A stretch of DNA of 64,000 bases from Bacillus sp. RAR_GA_16 (GCF_020165985.1 NZ_JAIUKZ010000007.1:124001-188000), one strand, 5' to 3'; positions 1 to 8,623 are shown, counted from the stretch's first letter. Notes: generated by a model not told the origin, from the sequence alone. Translations and numbers: made by a program.

Positions 1-250
1 TTCTTCTATACCCATAGATCCCTTTAAGTTTTGTGTGACACTCCATCATCAGTTTTTTGATTTTATGATCTTCTACCTGTTTAGGAGAAGAGGATTCTTG
101 GCGTTTTAACCATTTGTAGTATCCAGCCCTTGATACACCTGTAAGCTCGCATAAGAGTTGAACGGTGTACTTCTTAGACATCTCTTTAACAACCTCATAC
201 TTCGTACCAGTAAGTACCGCTTCCATTCCCCCTTTTACTTTCCTAAGAGC
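1..250 (-). CDS. IS3-family transposase OrfB, N-terminal part (continues outside window)
   Basis: Reading the minus strand in the -1 frame after the heptamer at 250-256 gives an open frame to the window edge. It includes MEAVLTGTKYEVVKEM, then LLCELTGVSRAGYYKWLKR and a stretch ending LKGIYGYRR. VSRAGYYKW and the GYRR region are typical of the N-terminal part of IS3 OrfB, ahead of the DDE integrase core, which is outside the window. A free-standing start (ATG at 226) also exists, but the frame is open back to the slippery site, as expected for an OrfAB fusion transposase. Confidence 0.75.
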
Positions 251-531
251 TTTTTTAGTAGTTCATTCTCAGCTTCTAATCGTTTCATTTTTTCTTCTGG
301 ATCCTCAGGACGTGTTCTTGGTCTACCTAATCCAGGCCCTTTAGCTCTCCCACGCTTCTCTTCAAGGCCCTTTATTCCTTCTGCCTCAAAGTGTTGAACC
401 CACCGGCGTACCATTTGAGGAGCTATTTCTAATTCTCTACCTACTGTTTTGTAGCCCATACCTTCTTTCAGATACATATCTACAGCTTTTTTCTTGAAAT
501 GAATATCATATGTTTTATTAATTTTACCCAT
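235..531 (-). CDS. IS3-family transposase OrfA (helix-turn-helix protein)
   Basis: This 98-residue protein is the DNA-binding subunit of an IS3-family transposase. The first ~55 residues form the usual helix-turn-helix (KKKAVDMYLKEGMGYKTV, then QMVRRWVQHFEAEG). A basic linker GRPRTRPEDPEEKMKRLEAE follows, then a leucine-zipper-like end (ENELLKKLL) used for multimerisation. The stop TAA at 235-237 comes 13 bases after an A-AAA-AAG heptamer, so the usual product is OrfA alone and a minority of ribosomes shift into OrfB. Family assignment is firm; the specific IS name is not known to me. Confidence 0.88.
   Translation of the reverse strand: MGKINKTYDIHFKKKAVDMYLKEGMGYKTVGRELEIAPQMVRRWVQHFEAEGIKGLEEKRGRAKGPGLGRPRTRPEDPEEKMKRLEAENELLKKLLGK
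250..256 (-). other. Programmed -1 frameshift heptamer A-AAA-AAG (OrfA to OrfB)
   Basis: The minus strand reads CTA AAA AAG CTC in the OrfA frame. Slipping one base back gives AAA AAA GCT CTT and opens directly into OrfB. A-AAA-AAG is the classical slippery signal of IS3/IS150 elements for making OrfAB. A stimulatory downstream hairpin was not resolved by eye. Confidence 0.8.
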
Positions 532-626
532 AGAAAAATCCCCTCCATAATAGACAGCTTAGTGTGCTTTCTTTTTTCTGTCTACTATGCGGGGATCATA
601 TCACTTAGAGGGCATGCTTTTTTAAG

Positions 627-2129
627 TTAGAGAATATAAGGTCCTAATAAGAAGATCAACATCCCGAGATTTAATCCAAGCTGGTACGAGGTCCGTTGCA
701 TGATGGTCCACTCTTGATCTTGGGCAACGCGACTTATGAGATAAGCTGCAACAAAGATAATCAGTGGCCATACGTATGCTGCCCCTGCAAAGGTTAAATA
801 GGACGGTGCAAGATACTGAAATGGTCCATCAAGAATAGATGGAAGGAAAAGAATTTGAGATGCGACACAAAGAAGAACGATTGTCCACTCAACCCATTTC
901 TTGTCTTTTTCAATGGCCGTCGTATTGGCGAAATAGAAGTACATGAGAGCTACGGCAGGAAGAATCAGAAAGCCAAATGAGAAGGCTAACATCGCAAACA
1001 TCCCAACAATCGCTGTGAACGTATAGTAAAGGGCATAGGTTAAATCATCGCTCGATAGTGAGCTACTCTTTTTTACAACGGTAGAATCAGTTGAGGCGCC
1101 ATGTAAGACGAGACCGCTTTTCTCTTGATCCATCCAGACAAGAGCTTGATCCGTAATGGAAACAGGGCGGATGGACAACTCTTCTGATGTACTTCTTCGA
1201 GAAGCTACCCACTCCCCGTCTTTTTGTGTCGCTTCATAGATGCTAATAACAGAACGTTTGGGTGAAATTTCTCCATTTGAGCTAAAAAGAAGATGCGCTT
1301 CACCATCATTTTCTGTTAAAGAAAAGTAATTAGGTTTTTCGAAGCTGTCACCTGTTTCGGCATTTTTGATTTTTAAGAGATGAACGTCAGCTTCTTTTCC
1401 ACCCACACTTTCACCCAGGTATGTATTGATGATTCGTGTGCCTTGTCTTGTAGCACCAACAGTATAAGTAAATGTAAGTTTGTCCTCAAGTTCAATCATT
1501 TGTAGATTGCTGTAAATTTCTCCTGATGTAAGTGGCGTTTCATACAAAACATTCGGTTCCTTTTCGGCATTAAATGTTAGAAACTGATTGGCATCTTCTG
1601 ATTGAACATATAAGAATGCTAGCCCATTTTCAGTCAATGTTCCGCTTTTTATGTATTGAGGTAGTTCGGTTTCTGACTTGATTTTGCCATCTGGCGAAAT
1701 GGTATACGCAGTATGCCGGGACCAAGCGATAACCCCATTTTCTGATACGTTTATCCCTTCAATATCTTTGAGAATGGGTGTTTCTTTTCCGTTTGTCGCA
1801 TAAATCAGTTCATCGCTCTTCTTATAAATGGCCTGTTGGTCATCAACATAAAATGAATAGCCTTCTGGAATGGTGTAGTTCAGTTTTTCTGTCGTTGTCT
1901 CTAATTGTTCGTTCACCACCACTTTTCGAACGGGGTCACCGCTGAAAAAGAGTGTGCTGCTATTTTCTTCATGTTGAACAAACATTTCATTGTCTTCAGC
2001 AGCCACATCAAGACTGACTGACCTGCTCCAATCTGCTGCCGGTTTTTCTTGAAGAATAGCTAACTGATGAAGATAAACCAACAGTAAAATGATAAGACCG
2101 GTGAGAAGGGGTAGTCCTATTTTTTTCAT
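627..2129 (-). CDS. Unknown membrane protein with large extracytoplasmic domain
   Basis: I do not recognise this 500-residue protein. It has an N-terminal membrane anchor (LPLLTGLIILLLVYL, residues ~6-20) and no lipobox. A mostly beta-type extracytoplasmic region of ~340 residues follows, with propeller-like stretches such as TPILKDIEGINVSENGVIAW and AYTISPDGKI. The C-terminal ~135 residues hold about five hydrophobic segments (from YALYYTFTAIVGMFAML to GLNLGMLIFLLGPYIL). This layout suggests a surface sensor or scaffold, which is inference only. It starts at ATG after GGAGGAATAA and is transcribed away from the cyclase gene on its right. Confidence 0.7.
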   Translation of the reverse strand: MKKIGLPLLTGLIILLLVYLHQLAILQEKPAADWSRSVSLDVAAEDNEMFVQHEENSSTLFFSGDPVRKVVVNEQLETTTEKLNYTIPEGYSFYVDDQQAIYKKSDELIYATNGKETPILKDIEGINVSENGVIAWSRHTAYTISPDGKIKSETELPQYIKSGTLTENGLAFLYVQSEDANQFLTFNAEKEPNVLYETPLTSGEIYSNLQMIELEDKLTFTYTVGATRQGTRIINTYLGESVGGKEADVHLLKIKNAETGDSFEKPNYFSLTENDGEAHLLFSSNGEISPKRSVISIYEATQKDGEWVASRRSTSEELSIRPVSITDQALVWMDQEKSGLVLHGASTDSTVVKKSSSLSSDDLTYALYYTFTAIVGMFAMLAFSFGFLILPAVALMYFYFANTTAIEKDKKWVEWTIVLLCVASQILFLPSILDGPFQYLAPSYLTFAGAAYVWPLIIFVAAYLISRVAQDQEWTIMQRTSYQLGLNLGMLIFLLGPYIL

Positions 2130-2260
2130 TTTATTCCTCCTTGTTCCTTACATACGTTTGAATTTTACACAAGTTTCAAAAAATTTACAATAGTTTTTGG
2201 GATGAATCGCCAAAAGATTTTGTGAATACAATACGATAGCTTACTTCAAGGAGGAGCGTA

Positions 2261-4081
2261 ATGAAGAGGGAGAAGTTAGAACGGAAAATAGAGGAGTTGA
2301 CAAGAGAAGCACTTAAACATCAACAGGAAAATGGTGCTTTTCGGTTTTGTTTTGAAAATAGCCTTTTAACGGATGCGATGATGATTGTTTTAATACGGAT
2401 GCTTGATCTCCCAGAAAAATCACTATTAAATGCACTCGTACAACGCCTTTTATCAAAACAATCTAAGGAAGGGTATTGGAAGTTATATGAGGACGATCAT
2501 GGGGATTTGTCTGCCACTGTTCAGGCTTATTATAGTCTCTTATATTCAGGTGAAATAACTCCTGAAGAAACGGAAATGAAAAAAGCGAAACATTATATCC
2601 AAAAATGGGGAGGGATTGAGAGGGTCGATTCGATGACTGCCATTTTTCTAGCTTTAAATGGTCATTTAAAATGGCCACGCTTAGGTCACATTCCCTTGCT
2701 CTTTCTACTCATTCCCCAGACTTCCTTTGTCTCATTCTATGATTTAAGCTCTTATGCAAGAGCGCATTTTGCACCAATTCTTCTATGCCAGGATCTTCGT
2801 TACTCGATTACAACGAAATGGACACCTGACCTTACTGATTTACTTATGGAGGATCGATTCATGACATCGAATATCGCACAAGCGTGGAATGCTGTGAGTC
2901 AAATTCCTTCAAACGTACTATACAAAGCGAGAAAACAAGCGGAACAATATATGCTTCAGAGAGTAGAAGAAGATGGCACATTATTGAACTATGCCACGGC
3001 TACTTTCTTTATGATCTACGCGATGTTGGCACTTGGGTATGAAAAAAGCGCTCCTGCCATCTTACGTGCTTTCCATGCACTAAAAGGAATGGTTTGGTAT
3101 TCTGAATCTCATCTTCAAAATTCCCCATCCACAATCTGGGATACTGCTCTTCTCTCCTATACGTTACAAGAAACGGATTTAGTGCATACAGCAACTGCTA
3201 CGGAGCTAGCTAACCATTATTTAGTCAATCATCAGCAGACGAAATACGGGGACTGGTCCATTACAAAAGAGGGAATTGCACCAGGGGGATGGGGATTTTC
3301 TGAGGGAAACACGATTCATCCAGATATAGACGATACAACGGCTGCATTAAGAGCATTGAAAGATATGAAAAATGAATCCTATCGTTGGCAGCAAGGAGTC
3401 AGTTGGGTTCTGGCTATGCAAAACCAGGATGGAGGATGGCCAGCATTTGAACCGGATCGCAAAGCATTCGTATTAAAGGATTTACCAATTGATGGAGCGA
3501 GATCTTCTTTTCCGGATGATTCATCGGCAGATTTAACTGGAAGAACGATTGAGTTTTTATGTAACTATGCCAAATTAAATCGCGAGCATCCTTCGATACG
3601 AAGAGGGGTCAACTGGTTGATTCAAAATCAAGAAAGGGATGGCTCATGGAGAGGCAGATGGGGGATTTGTTACATTTATGGTACCTGGGCAGCGTTAACA
3701 GCATTAAATGCAGCTGGCTATTCTTCTGATTTTCTTCCTGTTCGGAAAGGGATTCAGTTTCTAAAAAAAATTCAAAGAAAAGATGGGGGATGGGGAGAGT
3801 CCTGTCGAAGTGATTGGCAACAGAAATACGTTCCTTTACGTTTTAGTACGCCATCTCAAACTGCCTGGGCTGTTGATACCTTATCCATTTGTAAAGAAAC
3901 AGGTGAATCGTTAAATCGAGGTGTAGATTACCTCCTTAAAACATCATTTGATGTGGAAGAACGAACTTATCCAACAGGGGCGGGATTACCAGGAGGTTTT
4001 TATATCCGTTATCACAGTTATGATGTGATTTGGCCACTACTTGCGCTTTCTCACTATAAAAAGTTGCAAATAAATGCGTGA
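2261..4081 (+). CDS. sqhC: Sporulenol synthase / squalene-hopene cyclase family
   Basis: This 606-residue terpene cyclase belongs to the squalene-hopene cyclase family. The catalytic acid motif DIDD is at residues 355-358. QW-type repeats are visible (QNQDGGWPAF, QNQERDGSWRGRWG, QRKDGGWGES), as is the C-terminal GAGLPGGFYIRYHSY box. In B. subtilis the homologue cyclises tetraprenyl-beta-curcumene to sporulenol. The gene for that substrate-making enzyme, ytpB, is present at 44.5 kb here, which favours sporulenol synthase over a true hopene cyclase. It acts as a monotopic membrane enzyme. The start follows AAGGAGGAGCGTA and the gene appears monocistronic. Length is close to the family norm of ~630. 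Confidence 0.9.
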   Translation: MKREKLERKIEELTREALKHQQENGAFRFCFENSLLTDAMMIVLIRMLDLPEKSLLNALVQRLLSKQSKEGYWKLYEDDHGDLSATVQAYYSLLYSGEITPEETEMKKAKHYIQKWGGIERVDSMTAIFLALNGHLKWPRLGHIPLLFLLIPQTSFVSFYDLSSYARAHFAPILLCQDLRYSITTKWTPDLTDLLMEDRFMTSNIAQAWNAVSQIPSNVLYKARKQAEQYMLQRVEEDGTLLNYATATFFMIYAMLALGYEKSAPAILRAFHALKGMVWYSESHLQNSPSTIWDTALLSYTLQETDLVHTATATELANHYLVNHQQTKYGDWSITKEGIAPGGWGFSEGNTIHPDIDDTTAALRALKDMKNESYRWQQGVSWVLAMQNQDGGWPAFEPDRKAFVLKDLPIDGARSSFPDDSSADLTGRTIEFLCNYAKLNREHPSIRRGVNWLIQNQERDGSWRGRWGICYIYGTWAALTALNAAGYSSDFLPVRKGIQFLKKIQRKDGGWGESCRSDWQQKYVPLRFSTPSQTAWAVDTLSICKETGESLNRGVDYLLKTSFDVEERTYPTGAGLPGGFYIRYHSYDVIWPLLALSHYKKLQINA

Positions 4082-4123
4082 AAAAGATATTAGAGAGGCT
4101 TATAGCACTGCCTCTCTAATGCA

Positions 4124-4516
4124 TTATGGTGATTCCACACCACTTTTTTCAATTTCTTTAACGGTAATTTCTCCAGCGCCTCGGGGAATTTTAACGGTGT
4201 GAATGGTTTTGGCTTCTAACGATCTCGCTATGGCATTCGCTGCTTCAGAAGGGTCAATTTTATCTCCACAGGTATACACGTCAACTGAAGCATAGCCATG
4301 TTCGGGAAAACTATGAATGGTTAAGTGAGATTCAGCGATAATAACGGCTCCGCTTATGCCTTGAGGTTCAAATGGATGAAAAACAACATCTCTTATTTCC
4401 GCTCCAGCTTCAAGGGCAGCGCTAGCGAATGTTTCCTCTATATAGACTAAGTCGTTTAATTTTTCTTTGTTACAGTTCCACATTTCAGCAATGATATGGT
4501 GACCTAGTGTTTCGAT
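4124..4516 (-). CDS. speD: S-adenosylmethionine decarboxylase proenzyme, non-canonical start
   Basis: This enzyme decarboxylates SAM to give the aminopropyl donor for spermidine. It is a self-cleaving pyruvoyl enzyme with cleavage motif ESHLTIH followed by [16 protein letters not shown]. The first ATG (4483) would remove the conserved N-terminus. Upstream in frame lies [10 protein letters not shown], directly after ATT ATC, and AAAAGGAGG ends 6 bases before the ATT. No ATG, GTG or TTG lies between the in-frame stop (4538-4540) and 4483. Counting ATC (4516) as residue 1 puts the cleavage serine at 63, the histidine at 68 and the cysteine at 83, the positions known for the Thermotoga enzyme. 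The start is therefore ATC (4516) or ATT (4519). Confidence 0.85.
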   Translation of the reverse strand: METLGHHIIAEMWNCNKEKLNDLVYIEETFASAALEAGAEIRDVVFHPFEPQGISGAVIIAESHLTIHSFPEHGYASVDVYTCGDKIDPSEAANAIARSLEAKTIHTVKIPRGAGEITVKEIEKSGVESP

Positions 4517-4700
4517 AATAAATTGCCTCCTTTTAAACTACATCCTTGTATAGTGTTGATTACAGGAATTGCTTTTATGCAGGATATCCCCTCAAAGAGG
4601 AAGAAATAAACCTATAGAAAAGCTTTAAAATTGACATGTTATGTTTAAGTGTTTAAACTTAGAAACCATAAAGTTGATTTATAAGGGGAGTGTAAGTAAG

Positions 4701-6071
4701 GTGGAGCACATTGCTGAAAAAGTAACGGTACAAAAAGAATATTATTATACAGGAGAAACAAAGTCCTATTCGTATAGAAAGAATCAGCTTGAAACCTTAA
4801 GAGCGATTATTAAAGAATATGAACCTGAAATTTTACAAGCGCTTAAAGAGGATTTGCATAAATCAGAATGGGAAGCGTATACGACTGAAATTGGCTTCCT
4901 TTTAGAAGAAATAAAGTTTACGTTAAAACATTTAAAGGAGTGGATGACACCGGAGAGAGTAAAGTCTCCTGTTACTCATTTTGGTTCAAAAAGCATTATT
5001 CACAGAGAGCCTTATGGTGTCACTTTGATTATTGCACCCTGGAATTATCCTTTTCAACTTCAGTTAGCTCCACTAATTGGCGCGATCGCATCCGGCAACT
5101 GTGCGGTATTAAAACCATCAGAATTAACGCCTGCTGTCTCAACTCTGATAAGTAAAATGATTCGTGAAGTCTTTCCTGAGAAGTATATTGCTGTCGTTGA
5201 AGGTGGAGTTGAAACAAGTACAGAACTTTTAAAACAACCGTTTGATCATATCTTTTTCACTGGAAGTGTTCCGGTAGGTAAAATTGTGATGGAAGCGGCT
5301 GCCAAACAACTCATTCCTGTTACGCTAGAATTGGGAGGAAAAAGTCCGGCGATTGTTGATCAAGATGCTGATTTAACTCTTGCTGCCAAACGAATTATGT
5401 GGGGGAAATTTACCAATGCAGGTCAGACGTGTATCGCGCCTGATTATTTGTATGTTCATAGTGATGTGAAGATGGCCTTAATTGAACAAATGAACAATGT
5501 GCTACTCGAATTCTATGGTGACGATCCAATTTCGAATGAAAACTACGGTCATATTGTTAGTAAGCGTCATTTTGATCGATTAAAAAGTTTTTTAGCTGAT
5601 GGAGATGTACTAATTGGAGGTCAGCATAAGGAAAGTGATCGAGTCATTGCGCCAACGATTATGGACAATGTATCGTGGGAAGATTCAGTGATGCAAGAGG
5701 AGATTTTTGGTCCTATTTTACCTGTGCTGGAATTTTCAGATCTTAATAAAGTTATTGACGAAGTTCGCCGACGTCCGAAGCCGCTGGCACTTTACTTCTT
5801 CTCTGAATCTGAAGAAAAGCAAGAACTGATCAATTCCTCTATTTCCTTTGGTGGGGGATGCATGAACGACACATTTATGCACATCGTCTCTCCTTATTTG
5901 CCATTTGGTGGCGTAGGATCCAGTGGTACAGGCAGTTACCATGGGAAAGCAAGCTTTGAAGCATTCTCACATCAGAAGAGTATTGTGAAACAAACCACGA
6001 AATTTGATTTTGCATTTCGATATCCATCTGCAAAAAATGGCTTGAAAATCATCAAAAAAATAATGGGATAA
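4701..6071 (+). CDS. ywdH: NAD(P)-dependent aldehyde dehydrogenase (YwdH-like)
   Basis: This class-3-type aldehyde dehydrogenase oxidises aldehydes to acids. The family signatures are present: [16 protein letters not shown], the glutamate motif ELGGKSP (E210 from this start) and the cysteine motif [11 protein letters not shown] (C244). The C-terminal [16 protein letters not shown] is also there. The reading frame is open 60 bases further up to an ATG at 4641, but that extension does not look like the family. GTG at 4701 preceded by GGGGAG is the likely start, giving 456 residues, the B. subtilis YwdH length. The physiological substrate is unknown. It stands alone between speD (divergent) and a sugar kinase. 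Confidence 0.88.
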   Translation: MEHIAEKVTVQKEYYYTGETKSYSYRKNQLETLRAIIKEYEPEILQALKEDLHKSEWEAYTTEIGFLLEEIKFTLKHLKEWMTPERVKSPVTHFGSKSIIHREPYGVTLIIAPWNYPFQLQLAPLIGAIASGNCAVLKPSELTPAVSTLISKMIREVFPEKYIAVVEGGVETSTELLKQPFDHIFFTGSVPVGKIVMEAAAKQLIPVTLELGGKSPAIVDQDADLTLAAKRIMWGKFTNAGQTCIAPDYLYVHSDVKMALIEQMNNVLLEFYGDDPISNENYGHIVSKRHFDRLKSFLADGDVLIGGQHKESDRVIAPTIMDNVSWEDSVMQEEIFGPILPVLEFSDLNKVIDEVRRRPKPLALYFFSESEEKQELINSSISFGGGCMNDTFMHIVSPYLPFGGVGSSGTGSYHGKASFEAFSHQKSIVKQTTKFDFAFRYPSAKNGLKIIKKIMG

Positions 6072-6168
6072 GAACCTTTTCTTCTTTAGTGTTTTAACCT
6101 GTCATGGTATGATGACGTAAAAGCTGTTTGTTTGGCGCAGCTCTGTCAAGTACGTAGGAGGAATAGAA

Positions 6169-7125
6169 ATGAGTAAAGGTGTCATTAGTTTAGGGGAAGC
6201 ATTAATCGATTTTATTCCTCTTGATAAAGATAATTTAACGTATCAAAAAAGCCCGGGGGGAGCTCCAGCAAATGTAGCGGTTGGTCTTGCTCGACTAGGC
6301 GTTAACGCCACTTTCCTTGGAAAAGTTGGCGATGATGTGCTTGGGAGATTTCTGCAAGAAACGTTAAAGAATTATGGCGTGGATGTCTCTACGATGATTT
6401 TAACTGAATCTGCACGAACCGGTGTTGTCTTTGTAACGAATGCTGAAAATGGGGAGCGAAGCTTTGATTTTTACATAAATCCAAGTGCAGATCGCTTCTT
6501 GAACGTGGAAGAAATTAGCGATCAATTATTTGAGCGTCATCGCATCCTTCATTTTGGATCGATCTCCATGATTAGTGAACCATCTCGAACTGCTACAAAG
6601 AAAGCAGTTGAAAAAGCGAAGGAGAAGGGGTTGCTCATTTCTTATGATCCAAACTTACGATTGGGTCTGTGGGAAAGTGAAGATCGCGCAAAAGAAACGA
6701 TTATTTCAATGTTATCTGAGACTGACATTCTAAAGCTTTCAGAAGAAGAACTTACTTTTATCACGGGGGAAGAAACTGTCGATGCGGGAATTAAAAAGCT
6801 AGCTCATTACCGTATTCCAGTCATTTTCATTACAATGGGTGGGGAAGGTAGTCTAGTTTATACACCTGATTATTCTCTTAGAGTTCCGGCGATGAAGGTG
6901 AAAGCAGTCGATACAACGGGAGCAGGGGATGCATTCGTATCTGGAATTCTTCATGGTTTCAACGAATATGATGGCTCTCTCTCTGAACTATCGCGTGAAG
7001 AGCTTGAGCGAATGACGCAATTTGCGAGCGTTTCTGGTGCTTTAGCAGCTGCAACAAAAGGCGCCATGACAGCCCTGCCAACGAAAGAAGAAGTGGAAGA
7101 AATTTTATTAAAAGAATCGAAATAA
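6169..7125 (+). CDS. PfkB-family sugar kinase, probably fructokinase
   Basis: This 318-residue ribokinase-family kinase has the N-terminal GGAPANVAVGLARLG sugar-binding motif and the C-terminal ATP/anion-hole motif DTTGAGDAFVSG with its catalytic Asp. STAMPLE-type annotation would be fructokinase (B. subtilis YdjE-like). The motifs alone do not separate fructose from related sugars, so the substrate is inferred from overall resemblance. The start ATG follows TAGGAGGAATAGAA. No transporter or regulator lies next to it, and a strong terminator follows at once, so it appears to be a single-gene unit. Confidence 0.85.
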   Translation: MSKGVISLGEALIDFIPLDKDNLTYQKSPGGAPANVAVGLARLGVNATFLGKVGDDVLGRFLQETLKNYGVDVSTMILTESARTGVVFVTNAENGERSFDFYINPSADRFLNVEEISDQLFERHRILHFGSISMISEPSRTATKKAVEKAKEKGLLISYDPNLRLGLWESEDRAKETIISMLSETDILKLSEEELTFITGEETVDAGIKKLAHYRIPVIFITMGGEGSLVYTPDYSLRVPAMKVKAVDTTGAGDAFVSGILHGFNEYDGSLSELSREELERMTQFASVSGALAAATKGAMTALPTKEEVEEILLKESK

Positions 7126-7132
7126 CCAGGTG

Positions 7133-7161
7133 CCCCGTAAAATTATACGGGGTCTTTTTTT
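7133..7161 (+). terminator. Rho-independent terminator after sugar kinase gene
   Basis: A 7-bp stem CCCCGTA/TACGGGG with a 6-base loop is followed by TCTTTTTTT. Confidence 0.9.
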
Positions 7162-7256
7162 ATTTAAACAGAATCAATTTTATCCAAAACTAGAATGAAG
7201 ACTAGCTGTGAGATACAATGAAAAAAGAACAAATCAACTATTTGGAGGCGCTTCTT

Positions 7257-8303
7257 ATGAATCAGGAATTTTTACTTGAATTATTATCAACCCCTTCACC
7301 ATCTGGAGCAGAAATGGAAATTCAGCATAAGTGGATGAACTATGTGAAAGAATTTGCAGATGAAATGAAAACAGACAATGCAGGAAATGCGATTGGCATT
7401 CTCAATCCTAATGCTGAATATAAAGTTTTACTTGCAGGGCACTGTGATGAAATTGGCTTTATGGTGAAAAAAATTGACAATGATGGATTCATTCGTGTAG
7501 AGAAGTTAGGCGGTATTAGCCATAAACCGGCTATAGGCATGAAGGTAACCATTCTTGGTACGCATGGAAAATTAACAGGTGTATTTGGCGTAAATGCGGA
7601 ACATCATGGAGGAGCAAAAGAATTTAATTTTGAAGATCTTTACATAGACTGTGGTGCGATTTCGAAAGAAGAGGTTGAAAAGTATGTTCAAATAGGGGAT
7701 TTAGCTGTATACAAAAGAGAAGTTGAACACTTATTAAATGACAGGATAAGTGGTAGAGGTCTGGATAATCGTACAGGGGCGTTTATCGTCGCAGAGGTTC
7801 TTCGCAAAGTTGCAAAGCGTAATCCTAAAGTTGGTGTCTACGCCGTTAGCACAGTCAATGAAGAAACAAACATGGGTGGAGCGTATTTTGCTGGTGCAGG
7901 TATTCAGCCAACGATGGCGATTGCTTGTGATGTCACGTTTTCGTCTGACTATCCTGGAATTGATGCAAGAAAACATACAGAGGTTAACTTAGGAGACGGG
8001 CCAGTTCTTGCAAAAGGGGCTCCGATTAATATAAAGATCAACCAGCTACTCGAAAAAGCTGCCAAAAAGCTTGGTCTTAAACTGCAATATGAATTAACTC
8101 CAAGAATGACAGGAACCGACGCCGATAAGCTTCGTTTAACAGGATACGGTGTTCCGATCTCTCTCGTATCTCTTCCGCTACGCTATATGCATGCGCCTGT
8201 AGAAACGGTAAGTCTAAAAGATATGCAGGAAGAAATTGATTTATTAGTTGAAATGATTGCTGATTTAACGGGGGAAGAAAGTGTTAATCCCTTAAGTAAA
8301 TAA
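7257..8303 (+). CDS. M42-family metallo-aminopeptidase (glutamyl aminopeptidase-like)
   Basis: This cytosolic, two-metal, self-compartmentalising aminopeptidase trims peptides. The metal and catalytic motifs are present: GHCDEIGF, RGLDNRTGAF, TVNEETNMGGAYFAG, ACDVTFSSDYPG and RYMHAPVETV. A longer frame begins at ATG 7218 but lacks a ribosome site. ATG 7257 follows TTGGAGGCGCTTCTT, giving 348 residues, usual for M42 proteins. Relatives in B. subtilis are YsdC, YtoP and FrvX-like proteins; I cannot choose among them. Preferred substrates are not readable from sequence. Confidence 0.87.
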   Translation: MNQEFLLELLSTPSPSGAEMEIQHKWMNYVKEFADEMKTDNAGNAIGILNPNAEYKVLLAGHCDEIGFMVKKIDNDGFIRVEKLGGISHKPAIGMKVTILGTHGKLTGVFGVNAEHHGGAKEFNFEDLYIDCGAISKEEVEKYVQIGDLAVYKREVEHLLNDRISGRGLDNRTGAFIVAEVLRKVAKRNPKVGVYAVSTVNEETNMGGAYFAGAGIQPTMAIACDVTFSSDYPGIDARKHTEVNLGDGPVLAKGAPINIKINQLLEKAAKKLGLKLQYELTPRMTGTDADKLRLTGYGVPISLVSLPLRYMHAPVETVSLKDMQEEIDLLVEMIADLTGEESVNPLSK

Positions 8304-8308
8304 TAATA

Positions 8309-8338
8309 TTGACAAAATTGTGACAATAATGCTAAGAT
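8309..8338 (+). promoter_or_regulatory. SigA-type promoter for the bmrCD leader
   Basis: TTGACA at 8309-8314, an 18-base spacer, and TAAGAT at 8333-8338. It lies just after the M42 peptidase stop and drives the leader ORF and, with antitermination, bmrCD. Confidence 0.75.
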
Positions 8339-8377
8339 GACAGAGTGAAAAAATTACGGTAAAGGAGAGTGTGTGTG

Positions 8378-8449
8378 ATGAGACATGTATTAAGAGAAAG
8401 AGCCCAACAAATTTCATGTACTCATAGACGCACTTTGCCAGGGAAGTAA
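8378..8449 (+). CDS. 23-residue leader peptide of bmrCD attenuator (bmrB-like)
   Basis: A strong ribosome site (AAAGGAGAG, 8361-8369) precedes GTG 8375 / ATG 8378 and a 23-codon ORF that begins MRHVLRERAQQ and ends HRRTLPGK. It is followed by two terminators and then the BmrCD exporter genes. In B. subtilis bmrCD is preceded by a translated leader (bmrB) that couples ribosome stalling by translation-inhibiting antibiotics to transcription read-through. The ORF tail here contains AGACGC (8426-8431) and GCC (8437-8439), which can pair with the 5' arm of the first terminator (GGC at 8473, GCGTCT at 8478-8483). That gives an alternative antiterminator. A translating ribosome would cover this segment; a stalled one would free it. 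The mechanism is inferred from layout. Confidence 0.75.
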   Translation: MRHVLRERAQQISCTHRRTLPGK

Positions 8450-8472
8450 CCCCTTTGTCACCTAAAGGAATC

Positions 8473-8501
8473 GGCACGCGTCTTAGACGTGTGCCTTTTT
8501 T
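8473..8501 (+). terminator. First (attenuator) terminator upstream of bmrC
   Basis: A 10-bp stem GGCACGCGTC/GACGTGTGCC with one G-T pair and loop TTA is followed by TTTTTT. It lies 23 bases after the leader stop codon, and its 5' arm is complementary to the 3' part of the leader ORF. Confidence 0.88.
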
Positions 8502-8520
8502 ATGTCTAATGAATTTTTGA

Positions 8521-8551
8521 GACATAGCCGCATACGGCTATGTCTTTTTTT
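8521..8551 (+). terminator. Second terminator in tandem upstream of bmrC
   Basis: A perfect 10-bp stem GACATAGCCG/CGGCTATGTC with loop CATA is followed by seven T. It stands 20 bases after the first terminator and about 70 bases before bmrC. Two terminators in series imply tight basal repression of the exporter. Confidence 0.9.
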
Positions 8552-8623
8552 AATTTCTGAAAATGGTGACAGTAAATGGGGTGGGGTTATGGAAGTGGCG
8601 GGGAATAGATTGGAGGGAAGAAA

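Larger units (their letters stand above)
1..598 (-). mobile_element. IS3-family insertion sequence, partial (cut by window edge)
   Basis: One end of an IS3-family element lies here: OrfA, the start of OrfB, and an outer tip reading TGATCCCCGCATAGTAGACA on the minus strand, whose TGATC ends at about 598. A short inverted repeat (CTGTCTA near 579-585, TAGACAG at 551-557) lies between this tip and OrfA. The other end and any target duplication are outside the window, so the tip position is inferred. The element sits about 30 bases from the 3' end of the gene ending at 627 and does not interrupt it. OrfA/OrfB layout and the A6G frameshift signal fit the IS150-type group. Confidence 0.8.

Noticed and set aside
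4641-4700. Extended N-terminus of the aldehyde dehydrogenase from ATG 4641
   Set aside because: The extra 20 residues do not resemble the family and lack a ribosome site; GTG 4701 fits better.
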